Source: DATJFQ01 sp035495555 (lineage in GTDB: Bacteria > Acidobacteriota > Vicinamibacteria > Vicinamibacterales > 2-12-FULL-66-21). From it: 64,000 nt of DNA. Each line of letters opens with the position of its first letter. Position 1 is the stretch's first letter. The stretch spans positions 62,001-126,000 of the forward strand of contig DATJFQ010000041.1 of NCBI GenBank assembly GCA_035495555.1, read 5' to 3'. Shown here piece by piece: positions 32,197 through 43,108 of this stretch. The notes below the pieces were generated by a model. It ran no database searches, was not told the origin of the DNA, and saw only the letters and a list, made by a program, of their open reading frames with translations. A program made the position numbers and the translations under genes.

Positions 32197-32760
32197 CCAT
32201 CGCATCAGCGCGATGGGGGCCAGGACGGGGTGCCCCTGTTCGCGCGGAGGCGGCTCCCCGTCGACACGTCTTTCCCGCCGGCGAGCACGAAGGGGTCCGC
32301 CTCCGCCGCGACGCGGCTTCGGCGAGATCGCGCCGGAGCGCAGTGGATTCTGTGCCTGCGCGAAGGCGGAGCTGTCCGAGCTGGGCCCCATCGCATCAGC
32401 GCGATGCGGGCGAGGACGGGGCCCGCCCCGCTTCGCGCGGAGGCGGCTCCTCGTCGACATGTCTTTCCGGCCGCCGAGCACGAAGGGGGGGCCGCCTCCG
32501 CCGCGACGCGGCTTCGGCGAGATCGCGCCGGAGCGCAGCGGATTCTGTACCTGCGCGAAGGCGGAGCTGTCCGAGCGGGGTCCCCATCGCATCGCCAGCG
32601 ATGGGGGCGAGGACGGGGCCGCCCCGCTTCGCGCGGAGGCGGCTCCTCGTCGACATGTCTTTTCGGCCGCCGAGCACGAAGGGGGGGTGTCCGAGCTGGG
32701 GCCCCATCGCATTGCCAGCGATCGGGGCGAGGACGGGGGCGCCGACGAGCATCCGAGGCG
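32197..32760. repeat. imperfect tandem repeat, units of ~191, 196, 120 and ~57 bp
   Basis: Four consecutive units begin with CCATCGCATCAGCGCGATG-type sequence at 32197, 32388, 32584 and 32704. Units one and two are complete (191 and 196 bp). Unit three lacks about 75 bp of the middle, and unit four is a stub. Each complete unit contains the block GAGATCGCGCCGGAGCGCAG followed by GGATTCTGT. All six frames stay open for long stretches with Arg/Ser/Ala-rich peptides, so the long predicted proteins here are artefacts. Related copies in the opposite orientation lie upstream of yifB. Confidence 0.85.
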
Positions 32761-32791
32761 TGGTGCGAGAAACGCGAGAGTGTCGGGCGCG

Positions 32792-34978
32792 CTAGCGATT
32801 GACAGCCTTCTCCGCCTTATCGGCCATCTTCGCTTTCGCCTGCGCCTGCTGCAGGTGCTGACGATAGAGCGCGTTCTGCGGCGCCATCTGTACGGCGCGC
32901 TCGAACGCGGGTAACGCGTGGACGGGCAGATCCTTCTGCAGGTAGATGTACCCCAGCGTGTCCTGCGCCTCGGGACGATCGCGCATTTCCTCGGTCGCCA
33001 CGGTCGCGTATCGGAGCGCGTCGTCGTACTTACCGTCCTCAGCCAGCATCCAGGCGAGGTTGTTCGCGGCAACGCCCGCTCGGGGATGCTTTGCGAGCAC
33101 ACTCTCGTACGCCGCGCGCGCGCCGGCTCGATCGCCTTTGGATTGGAGGATCATCCCCACCATCGTTGCCGCACCGGCGCTGTCCGGTGCGCGGTCCGCG
33201 AGCGCACGATAGCGCGCGAGCGCCGCGTCCACGTTGCCCTGGCGCAGATAGATCTGCCCGAGCATCTCGTAGGCTTCCAGACGGGAGGGATCGCGGCTGA
33301 CGAGATCGGTAAGGCGGTGTTCGGCGTCCGCAGGCTTGTTCTCGAACAAATCGAGACGGGCAGCGAGCGTGACGACTGTCGCATCGTGCGGGGTTGCCTG
33401 GAGCCATCCGTTCACGCGCGCGCGAGCGCTGGCGACGTCCTTCGCGGCGACATCGGCCGTGACGGCCCCGACCCGCGCCTCGTCGTAGGACGGAGCGGCG
33501 GCCAGCGCCGTCTTGAAGGCCGCGCGCGCCGGGTCGACCTGCCGCGCCGCGAGATTGACCCACCCAAGTTCCGTCTGCAGCCGGGGATCTTTGGGGGCCG
33601 TCCGCAGCCGCGTCTCCAGCTCGCGCTTCGCGCGATCGAGATCACCCTGCGCGCGCAGACTCCGCGCGAGCAGCACGGCAGCCTCGATATCGTTCGGCCG
33701 CTGAGAGGCCGCCTGTTCTGCCGCGCTGACCGCGCCGGCGGCGTCCCCCTTTGCGAGTTGGAGCCGGGCGAGTTGCAGACTCGCGGCCGCCGCTCGCGGG
33801 TTCAGCTTCAGGGTCTGATTGAACGCCGATTCGGCGCCGTCGATATCGCGTCGTGCCAGCGCCACGAGGCCGACGGTGTAGGCCGCAGCCGTCGACGAGT
33901 TGTCGTCCTTTACCCCTTCCTGCGCTTCCTTCCAGGCCTGATCCAGATCCTTGTGCTGCGCGAGCAGGAGACGCGCTTTGAGCACGTGCGGCTCTGAATC
34001 TTTTGGATGGTCGTGAATCACAGCGTCGGTAATGTCGAGCGCCTCGTCGCCCTTCCCTTGCGACTGCTTGATCGCCGCAATCCGCAACTGCGCGTCGCGC
34101 ATGATGCGCTTCTTCCCGGAAATGCCGTTCAGCACGCGCAGCGCATCTTCCGGCCTGTGCATGCCGGTGTAGTAGTCGGCGAGCGCAAGCGCGCCGTCAG
34201 GCGACATCGAGGCGAGCGCCTTGAAGTGCGGCTCCGCCTCCGTGGGACGGCGGGTATTCAGATAGAAGAGGGCGAGCGCGCGCCGCGTGAGCGGATTGTT
34301 CGCATCGAGCTGCAGCGCCGTGTTCAACTCCCGCTCCGTCCCGGCCGGATCGCTGCTGGCCCAGTCGAAGTTGGCGAGCGCCAGATGCGCCTCCACCGAT
34401 TTCGGATCGAGGTCGATCGCTTTCTGGAACGACTGCTTCGCGGCGTCCTTTGCGCCCGATCGGAATTGAATCGCGCCCAGCGCCGAATACGCGGGTGCGT
34501 TGTCCGGATCGAGCGCGACCGCCTGCTCCATCTGCTTGATCGCGCGGCTCGTATCGTTGAGGCCCGCGAGCGCGTTTCCGAGCAGGATGTGGCCGGTCGC
34601 GCTGTTGGGGTCCGATTTGAGCGCCAGCTCGGCGCGCGACCTGGCCTCCTCGAACTGCCCGCCCAGCAGAAGCAGCGTCCCGGCCTCGACCTGCGCGTCG
34701 ATATTCGACGGATCCAGATCGGCCGCCTGCGCGTATTCGCCGTACGCCTTCACCGGGTCGTTCGACGCCGTGTAGATCTTCGCGAGCTTGTAGTGCAGAT
34801 CCGCCCGTGTCGGCAGGCCTTTCAGCGCGTTGCGGTACTCGATTGACGCCTCGGTGAGCTTGTGTTGCGCTGCGTAAGCGTCGCCCTGCCGCGCGTGCTT
34901 CTCCGCGGTCTGAATCGGATCCTGGCGACACGCGGCAACGAGGAGCGCCGCGCACACGATGAGTGCACGTCGAGTCAT
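32792..34978 (-). CDS. PrsT-like TPR lipoprotein of the PEP-CTERM/exosortase system
   Basis: A 728-residue lipoprotein (lipobox LLVAAC) composed almost wholly of TPR units from residue 25 to the end, for example LTEASIEYRNALKGLPTRAD, GHILLGNALAGLNDTSRAIK and AGVAANNLAWMLAEDGKYDD. Length, lipidation and repeat style fit the PEP-CTERM-system TPR lipoprotein (PrsT) found in exosortase and exopolysaccharide loci. It is coupled to epsI by a 4-bp overlap, so it closes the exosortase operon. It probably acts as an outer-membrane scaffold for export or polysaccharide handling. Confidence 0.87.
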   Translation of the reverse strand: MTRRALIVCAALLVAACRQDPIQTAEKHARQGDAYAAQHKLTEASIEYRNALKGLPTRADLHYKLAKIYTASNDPVKAYGEYAQAADLDPSNIDAQVEAGTLLLLGGQFEEARSRAELALKSDPNSATGHILLGNALAGLNDTSRAIKQMEQAVALDPDNAPAYSALGAIQFRSGAKDAAKQSFQKAIDLDPKSVEAHLALANFDWASSDPAGTERELNTALQLDANNPLTRRALALFYLNTRRPTEAEPHFKALASMSPDGALALADYYTGMHRPEDALRVLNGISGKKRIMRDAQLRIAAIKQSQGKGDEALDITDAVIHDHPKDSEPHVLKARLLLAQHKDLDQAWKEAQEGVKDDNSSTAAAYTVGLVALARRDIDGAESAFNQTLKLNPRAAAASLQLARLQLAKGDAAGAVSAAEQAASQRPNDIEAAVLLARSLRAQGDLDRAKRELETRLRTAPKDPRLQTELGWVNLAARQVDPARAAFKTALAAAPSYDEARVGAVTADVAAKDVASARARVNGWLQATPHDATVVTLAARLDLFENKPADAEHRLTDLVSRDPSRLEAYEMLGQIYLRQGNVDAALARYRALADRAPDSAGAATMVGMILQSKGDRAGARAAYESVLAKHPRAGVAANNLAWMLAEDGKYDDALRYATVATEEMRDRPEAQDTLGYIYLQKDLPVHALPAFERAVQMAPQNALYRQHLQQAQAKAKMADKAEKAVNR

Positions 34979-35604
34979 GGGAGATAGGCGGTGAGGCGCG
35001 GCGCGATGCCGCGGGAGAACTCGGCGGCCGCGCGGTCAGCGATGCCGGGCTGCCGCGGCGGCTGCGGAACGACGATGCGGACGAGCGAGCCGTTCGTGCG
35101 GTGCAGCCGCGCGGCATCCAGCATCAGCCAGAACTTGTTCGCGTAGTCGTTCGCGACGATACGGCCGCGGCCCTGATACCAGTAGTAGACGACCTGACGA
35201 CGAAGCGACTTCTCGATGACGTACCGATTCACCGGAAACGTGCGCCCGCCCGCGGTCAGTTGAATGCGAGACGCTTCGACCGGCTGCCATCCCGATCCGG
35301 GCAGGCAGTTCTGCGGCGAATGAATGGTGGTGCCCTGACGCTGGCTCGCGTAATACCCGATGTACAGATTCAGCGGCAGCCCCGCGCGGTCCACGTAGGT
35401 GCGGTTGACGTACTCATCGACGCCGAGCACCTGGAGCACGTCGTCGTCCAGCGGCTCCTCGCCTCCCGATCGCCACTCGCCGATCTGGCTTGGGAAGTTC
35501 GCGAGAGACTGTCGCGCGACCACCACCTCATGTCCACTCAGCCGAGTGCCGAACAGTCCGACGAAGACGATGAGCGATGCGAGAATCGCGGCGCGGGTGG
35601 TCAT
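34975..35604 (-). CDS. EpsI family exosortase-associated protein
   Basis: The 209-residue protein starts at the ATG at 35604, which overlaps the exosortase stop as ATGA. After one membrane anchor (AAILASLIVFVGLFGTRLSG) it has the EpsI domain with the hallmark SPQNCLPGSGWQ, preceded by LNLYIGYYASQRQGTTIH and followed by QVVYYWYQGRGRIVANDY. EpsI is found fused or adjacent to exosortases in exopolysaccharide-linked PEP-CTERM systems; its biochemical function is not established. The larger frame continuing to 36375 is antisense-like in its extra part. Confidence 0.9.
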   Translation of the reverse strand: MTTRAAILASLIVFVGLFGTRLSGHEVVVARQSLANFPSQIGEWRSGGEEPLDDDVLQVLGVDEYVNRTYVDRAGLPLNLYIGYYASQRQGTTIHSPQNCLPGSGWQPVEASRIQLTAGGRTFPVNRYVIEKSLRRQVVYYWYQGRGRIVANDYANKFWLMLDAARLHRTNGSLVRIVVPQPPRQPGIADRAAAEFSRGIAPRLTAYLP

Positions 35605-36467
35605 CGCGCTGGCACCGGCGCGCTGGTCCAGATGCGTGACTTCTGCGAGCCGACGGCGGCCAGCGCCCGCTGCGCGCCGAGCAGCAGCACGAAGGCCACG
35701 ACGAACATCAACCAGCCGGAGAACGTGTGGAAGAACCCCTCGGCGGCGCGCGCGCCAACATAGCTGGCAAGGAGCCCCGTGCCCGCCACGCGCGCGGCGT
35801 TGGCGGCGATCGCCACCGGCACGGTGAGCAGTGCGAGTACGAGACGCGCCCAGCGCCGCGGCTCGCGCATCTTGCCGAGGATCACGCCTAACGTCAGGAG
35901 TGAGATCAGCGATCGAATTCCGCTGCACGCCTGCGCCACTTCCAGCGTCGTGGTCGGCAGCACCAGAATGTTGCCTTCCCGGAGCACCGGCACGCCGGCC
36001 ATCGTGAGGACGTTTTCTCCCGCTCGGGACGCGACCAACTGGAGCGGAAACGCAATCTGATTGAAAAGGACCGCGGGTAGTGGCACCGCGAGCACGAGGA
36101 ACGCAATCGGAAACGCGAGCAGCCGCAGCCACCGCCAGCCGCAGATGAACAGCACCGAGCCGGCGATGACGCCGATGAGCGACATGCGCGTGAGGAACAA
36201 GTCGGCGCCGAACAGTCCCGCGAGCAGCACCACCAGGCTGAGGCCGACGACGGCCAGACCGGTATTCGACGGCGCGAGCGGCGCCCGCTCGAGCGCAGAC
36301 CGCTGCTGCCAGACGAACCACAAAGCGAACGGCACGATCAGAAAGCCGTGAGAATAGTTCTCGTCGCTCGCCCACTGTCTTACGAGCGACGAGATCGTTG
36401 GCGTATAGACGACGGCGATGGACGCGGCGACGAGTCCAATCGCGACCAGTGGCCGTCGGTGTGTCAT
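35601..36467 (-). CDS. exosortase (PEP-CTERM protein-sorting protease/transpeptidase)
   Basis: The 288-residue polytopic membrane protein has about eight hydrophobic segments. The exosortase catalytic residues are visible: Cys in EVAQACSGIRSLISLL, Arg in AANAARVAGTGLL and His in GFFHTFSGWLMFVVAF. Exosortases cleave PEP-CTERM tails at the inner membrane. The start at 36467 overlaps the stop of the PEP-CTERM gene by 4 bp, and the stop overlaps epsI by 4 bp, so production is coupled. Pairing with a separate EpsI suggests the exopolysaccharide-linked exosortase type. Confidence 0.93.
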   Translation of the reverse strand: MTHRRPLVAIGLVAASIAVVYTPTISSLVRQWASDENYSHGFLIVPFALWFVWQQRSALERAPLAPSNTGLAVVGLSLVVLLAGLFGADLFLTRMSLIGVIAGSVLFICGWRWLRLLAFPIAFLVLAVPLPAVLFNQIAFPLQLVASRAGENVLTMAGVPVLREGNILVLPTTTLEVAQACSGIRSLISLLTLGVILGKMREPRRWARLVLALLTVPVAIAANAARVAGTGLLASYVGARAAEGFFHTFSGWLMFVVAFVLLLGAQRALAAVGSQKSRIWTSAPVPAR

Positions 36468-37168
36468 CGAACGAGGCTGCCCTTCTTCGAACGGAAGCGC
36501 GTCAGCCACGCGGCGCCCGTTCCGAGCAGGAGCAGCGATGCGGGCTCCGGCGTTTTCCCGGCGTCCGGCGACCCGCCATCGACGCTGAGACGAACCAGGA
36601 ATCCGCGTCCCCCCGAGTTGTCGCGAAGGCCGAACATCACCATCGCCGCGCTTCCAGCCGTGAAGTTGCTGAACTGGAGCATGTCGCGCGCGTTGGAGTC
36701 TTCGTCGACGAACAGCGCGGCGGTTCCCCCCGTGGTGAAGGTGGCGCTCCGCTCCAGGCCCGCGTTCCACGCGAAGCTCAAACCGTCCGTGTTGTTCGAT
36801 GTCGAGAATCCCGAGAGCACGTAGTCCGGCTGCGGCTGCGGATCTTCCGCATCGAACCCGTCGGACAACGGATCGAGAATCTCAGCGGTAATCGTCGTCC
36901 ATGGCTGACTGGCAGGGTCCAGCGCCTTGAACGCAAAGTAGTAATTGCCGTGCGGTGCCAGGCCATCGATCAGGATGAACGCCTGTGAGCCGCCGTTGAA
37001 GGTAATGTTGTCGAGATTGATCACCGGTCCGTTGACGCTGAACTGGCTCTGGTCGGCTGATACACCCGACGACGCCGAATAGAGCGCTGCAACCGGATCC
37101 GCCCGCGCCTCTGCCGGCGCGAACGCGATGACACACGCCAGCCCGCAGGCCAGAGTGGCTAGCCGCAT
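36464..37168 (-). CDS. PEP-CTERM sorting domain protein
   Basis: A 234-residue exported protein with a signal peptide (LACGLACVIAFAPAEARA) and a jelly-roll-like middle region (YYFAFKALDPASQPWTTITA, FTTGGTAALFVDEDS). The C-terminus is a complete PEP-CTERM signal: TPEPASLLLLGTGAAWLTRF followed by basic residues RSKKGSLVR. It is therefore a substrate of the exosortase encoded directly downstream (4-bp overlap). GGGAGGTGCT before the ATG at 37168 is a strong ribosome-binding site. Its function after sorting is unknown. Confidence 0.9.
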   Translation of the reverse strand: MRLATLACGLACVIAFAPAEARADPVAALYSASSGVSADQSQFSVNGPVINLDNITFNGGSQAFILIDGLAPHGNYYFAFKALDPASQPWTTITAEILDPLSDGFDAEDPQPQPDYVLSGFSTSNNTDGLSFAWNAGLERSATFTTGGTAALFVDEDSNARDMLQFSNFTAGSAAMVMFGLRDNSGGRGFLVRLSVDGGSPDAGKTPEPASLLLLGTGAAWLTRFRSKKGSLVR

Positions 37169-37196
37169 AGCACCTCCCATCCGTAGCACAGCCCGA

Positions 37197-37274
37197 TCAG
37201 GGCACGTATCGCCGCACCATGCCCGCAAGCGCCAGAAGAGTTGCACCGGACAGCAGCAGGAGCATTGGTTCCAT
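37197..37274 (-). CDS. 25-residue PEP-CTERM-like membrane micropeptide
   Basis: This micro-ORF reads MEPMLLLLSGATLLALAGM followed by VRRYVP. It has the three parts of a PEP-CTERM tail (an E-P pair, a hydrophobic helix, an Arg pair) and almost nothing else. It lies 28 bp upstream of the PEP-CTERM gene in the exosortase operon. A purine-rich GGGAAAAG site precedes it at moderate distance. It could be a free-standing sorting-tail peptide, such as a decoy or pseudo-substrate of the exosortase, or a relic of a lost substrate gene. Confidence 0.42.
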   Translation of the reverse strand: MEPMLLLLSGATLLALAGMVRRYVP

Positions 37275-37305
37275 GATTACCGTCTTTTCCCGATCGGGTA
37301 CCGAC

Positions 37306-37332
37306 GATGAGAGAGCCCTTGCTCTCCCCATC
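37306..37332 (-). promoter_or_regulatory. leader hairpin upstream of the micropeptide
   Basis: GATG plus GAGAGC pairs with GCTCTC plus CATC around a short loop, giving a stable stem in the predicted 5' leader of the exosortase operon. It may protect the transcript or modulate translation; no T run is present. Confidence 0.4.
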
Positions 37333-37360
37333 GACTTTCGCAGGGTCCCGCGAGCCCGAG

Positions 37361-37376
37361 TGCAAAAGTTCGTCCG
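37361..37376 (-). promoter_or_regulatory. candidate sigma-54 (-24/-12) promoter of the exosortase operon
   Basis: On the minus strand the sequence is CGG, eight bases, then TTGCA, so the invariant GG and GC dinucleotides have exactly 10 bp between them as required by sigma-54. The -12 part (TTTTGCA) is excellent; the -24 part has only the GG. Transcription would start near 37350, about 76 nt before the micropeptide. Sigma-54 control is established for other PEP-CTERM systems with PrsK/PrsR regulators. Confidence 0.4.
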
Positions 37377-37460
37377 ACGCGGCCGTATTCGACTCAGCCC
37401 AGCCGTTTTCGCCTGCACCTACTGCGCGCCGCGCGCCGGACCGACACTCGATCGGGAAGC

Positions 37461-37490
37461 TTGGTAACGACGCGCGCTCCGTGCTAGAGT
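37461..37490 (+). promoter_or_regulatory. sigma-70-like promoter of the M23 peptidase gene
   Basis: TTGGTA (37461-37466), an 18-bp spacer and TAGAGT (37485-37490) predict a start near 37497, 20 bp before the ATG at 37517. This supports the shorter protein over the 70-residue N-terminal extension of the open frame. Confidence 0.5.
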
Positions 37491-37516
37491 GCGCTGTTTC
37501 CCCGTCAGCTCTTCAG

Positions 37517-38419
37517 ATGAAGCTTCGCGAAAAGCGATACTCGCTCGTCATCACGGACCCTGAGAGCGGCGCCGACTGGCAATTCAGCGTTCGCGTCTGG
37601 CCGCTGATCGGCGCAGTCTGCGCCCTGCTCACGCTGCCCATCCTGATCGGGCTCGGGGCCAAATTGAGCGCGCGCACGATGGTCGCCGAACTGCAGGCGT
37701 CAAACGCGTCGCTGCAGGTGGAAAACGCGAGCTATCGGGAAGCCACGGGGCAGCTCGCGACGGAGATCGCGTCGCTTCAATCGGCCGTGAATCAGCTCGG
37801 CGAACACGCGGCGGTGGACCCGGCGGCGAGCAAGGCGATGGAGAAACTGCCCGCGATAGTCAAGGCGCGGGCGATGGGCGGCGCTCCGGGAACCATCACG
37901 CCGAAAATGCTGAGCGGCGGCGCAGGGCCGGATACGGCGCTCGGCGTTCTCAGCGACCTGCTCGGCGCGATCGGCACCCGGCTCGATTCGGTGCGCGACA
38001 CGGTGGAGCGGCGGCACGCGCTCGCGATGGCCACCCCGTCGATCTGGCCGGTTGCGGGCTGGCTCACGTCGTCATTCGGCTCCCGCACGGATCCGTTCAG
38101 CGGAGACACCGATTTTCACCCTGGCCTCGATATCTCCGCCGACTTTGGTCAACCGGTCCTCGCGACGGGAGATGCGGTCGTCGAGAGCGCCGGACCGAAC
38201 GGGTCATACGGGAACATGGTGGTCCTCGACCATCACTTCGGGATCGTCACCAAATACGGTCACCTCTCGCGGATTGCCGTCGCGGCCGGCCAGGACGTCA
38301 GCCGCGGCGAAGTCATCGGATATGTCGGATCCACGGGCCGCTCCACGGGCGCACATCTGCACTACGAGGTGTGGATGAACGGGCGGCTGACGAACCCGAT
38401 GACGCTGCTCGCCAAATAG
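37517..38419 (+). CDS. M23-family peptidoglycan endopeptidase with N-terminal membrane anchor and coiled coil
   Basis: The 300-residue protein has a short cytoplasmic segment, one membrane helix (WPLIGAVCALLTLPILIGLG), a coiled coil (about 60-105) and a C-terminal LytM/M23 domain (about 175-295). Zinc and catalytic residues are intact: FHPGLDISADFG (His, Asp), the HLSR segment and GAHLHYEVW (HxH). It either cleaves peptidoglycan cross-links in the periplasm or serves as an anchored hydrolase. It directly precedes secA with a 43-bp gap that contains its own -10 box, so coupling to secA is not certain. Confidence 0.9.
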   Translation: MKLREKRYSLVITDPESGADWQFSVRVWPLIGAVCALLTLPILIGLGAKLSARTMVAELQASNASLQVENASYREATGQLATEIASLQSAVNQLGEHAAVDPAASKAMEKLPAIVKARAMGGAPGTITPKMLSGGAGPDTALGVLSDLLGAIGTRLDSVRDTVERRHALAMATPSIWPVAGWLTSSFGSRTDPFSGDTDFHPGLDISADFGQPVLATGDAVVESAGPNGSYGNMVVLDHHFGIVTKYGHLSRIAVAAGQDVSRGEVIGYVGSTGRSTGAHLHYEVWMNGRLTNPMTLLAK

Positions 38420-38428
38420 TGAGCGTGG

Positions 38429-38434
38429 TACAAT
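38429..38434 (+). promoter_or_regulatory. -10 box upstream of secA
   Basis: TACAAT lies 28 bp before the secA start codon at 38463 and predicts a leader of about 22 nt. There is no clear -35 hexamer. Confidence 0.45.
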
Positions 38435-38462
38435 TGCCGGATACCAGCCCGGTAGTTTTTCC

Positions 38463-41417
<2,955 letters not shown>

Positions 41418-41421
41418 CATC

Positions 41422-41447
41422 AAGGGCAGCGATCGCTGCCCTTTGTC
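41422..41447 (+). terminator. perfect-palindrome terminator after secA
   Basis: AAGGGCAGCGA and TCGCTGCCCTT form a perfect 22-bp palindrome (41422-41443) followed by TGTC. It sits 5 bp after the secA stop and 15 bp before the guaB start, so guaB is either read through or has a promoter within the hairpin region. Confidence 0.7.
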
Positions 41448-41461
41448 ATATCTGAGGACCT

Positions 41462-42988
41462 ATGGAGACTCGGACCGACGTACTTAACGCCGATCAAATC
41501 TCGGTCGGCCTGGCCACGGCGCTCACGTTCGACGACGTGTTGCTCGTGCCGCAGCACTCGACCGTACTTCCCAGCGCCGTCGACGTCACCTCGTTCTTCA
41601 CGCGCAACATCCGTCTGAACGTGCCGCTCTCGAGCGCGGCGATGGATACCGTCACCGAATCCCGGCTGGCCATCGCCATGGCGCAGCAGGGAGGCATCGG
41701 CGTGATCCACAAAAACCTCTCGATCGAGGAGCAGGCCTCGGAAGTGGACCGCGTGAAGCGCTCCGAAAGCGGGATGATCGTGAATCCGATCACCCTCTCC
41801 CCGTCCAACCGGATCTTCGAAGCGCTCGATCTGATGAAGAAGTACCGGATTTCTGGCGTTCCGATTACCGCGGACGGCAGCAAGGAAGGGAAACTGGTCG
41901 GAATCCTGACGAACCGCGACCTGCGGTTCGAGACCAACGTCGATCGCCCCATTTCCGACATCATGACGCGCGAGCCGTTGTTCACGGTTCCCGTGGGCAC
42001 GAGTCTCGAACAGGCGCGCGAGTTCCTGCACCGCCACAAAGTCGAGAAGCTGCTCGTCGTCGACGACCGCTTCATGCTGAAGGGGCTCATCACCGTCAAG
42101 GATATCCAGAAGGCGATCAAGTATCCGAACGCCTGCAAGGACTCCCTCGGACGGCTGAGGTGCGGCGCCGCGGTGGGCGTCGGGCGCGACGCGATGACGC
42201 GAGCCGAGGCGCTCGTCGCGGCCAATGTCGACGCGCTCGTCGTCGATACGGCGCACGGGCACTCGCAAGGCGTCCTCGACATGGTGCGGCGAGTGCGCCG
42301 GCAGTTCCCGAACGTCGATCTCGTGGCGGGCAATGTGGCCACCGCCGAGGCCACCGCGGCGCTGATCGATTTGGGCGTCGACGCGGTGAAGGTCGGGATC
42401 GGTGCCGGTTCGATCTGCACGACCCGCATCGTCGCGGGCATCGGTGTGCCGATGATCACCGCTGTCGCGGATTGTGCGCGGGCGGCGGCGCGTCAGAAGG
42501 TCCCCATCATCGCCGACGGAGGCATTCGCTACTCCGGCGACGTCACGAAGGCGATCGCCGTCGGCGCAAGCTGCGTGATGATCGGGAGTCTGTTCGCCGG
42601 GACCGATGAGAGCCCGGGCGAAATGATCCTGTTCCAGGGGCGAAGCTTCAAGGAATACCGCGGCATGGGATCGCTTGGGGCGATGCGCCGCGGGAGCCGC
42701 GACCGCTACTTCCAGGACGAGTTCGACCTCGACGCCAATCCCGAGTCAGGCGAAAAGCTGGTGCCGGAAGGCATCGAAGGCCGGGTCGCGCACAAGGGCA
42801 GCGTCGCGGCCATGATCCATCAGCTCGTCGGCGGACTTCGCGCGGGGATGGGCTACACGGGATGCCGGGATATCCCGACGCTGCAGCGCGAGGCGAGGAT
42901 GATCCGCGTCAGCCCCGCGGGTCTGCGCGAAGGTCACGTTCACGACGTCATCATCACAAAAGAAGCCCCGAACTACCGCGTCGAGTAG
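41462..42988 (+). CDS. guaB: inosine-5'-monophosphate dehydrogenase
   Basis: The 508-residue enzyme oxidises IMP to XMP, the first committed step of GMP synthesis. The TIM barrel begins with LTFDDVLLVPQHSTVLPS. Two CBS domains (about 95-215) interrupt it; their landmarks include GVPITADGSKEGKLVGILTN and KVEKLLVVDDRFMLKGLIT. The catalytic loop is GIGAGSICTTRIVAG with the active-site cysteine, followed by IADGGIRYSGDVTKAIA and the flap region EYRGMGSLGAM. The CBS domains are intact, so allosteric control by purine nucleotides is expected. Confidence 0.97.
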   Translation: METRTDVLNADQISVGLATALTFDDVLLVPQHSTVLPSAVDVTSFFTRNIRLNVPLSSAAMDTVTESRLAIAMAQQGGIGVIHKNLSIEEQASEVDRVKRSESGMIVNPITLSPSNRIFEALDLMKKYRISGVPITADGSKEGKLVGILTNRDLRFETNVDRPISDIMTREPLFTVPVGTSLEQAREFLHRHKVEKLLVVDDRFMLKGLITVKDIQKAIKYPNACKDSLGRLRCGAAVGVGRDAMTRAEALVAANVDALVVDTAHGHSQGVLDMVRRVRRQFPNVDLVAGNVATAEATAALIDLGVDAVKVGIGAGSICTTRIVAGIGVPMITAVADCARAAARQKVPIIADGGIRYSGDVTKAIAVGASCVMIGSLFAGTDESPGEMILFQGRSFKEYRGMGSLGAMRRGSRDRYFQDEFDLDANPESGEKLVPEGIEGRVAHKGSVAAMIHQLVGGLRAGMGYTGCRDIPTLQREARMIRVSPAGLREGHVHDVIITKEAPNYRVE

Positions 42989-43005
42989 CACCCTCCAAAG
43001 GCATG

Positions 43006-43041
43006 GCGATTGCGGGACCGCGCACCGGCGCACGCAATCGC
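43006..43041 (+). terminator. hairpin downstream of guaB
   Basis: GCGATTGCG (43006-43014) and CGCAATCGC (43033-43041) pair perfectly over an 18-nt loop that itself is GC-rich. It lies 17 bp past the guaB stop. There is no U tract. Confidence 0.5.
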
Positions 43042-43108
43042 GCACGTGATGACACCTGGCTGACCCAGAAGTGCCTCACGGATGACTACGTCTGCGCCGG
43101 GAGGTTAC

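Noticed and set aside
30255..32760. Composite transposon around yifB
   Set aside because: The flanking repeats have no transposase, no defined ends and no visible target-site duplication.
31738..32914. Several long frames over the tandem repeat at 32.2-32.8 kb
   Set aside because: All frames give internally repeated Arg/Ser/Ala-rich peptides because the DNA is repeated; no start signals or homologous domain.
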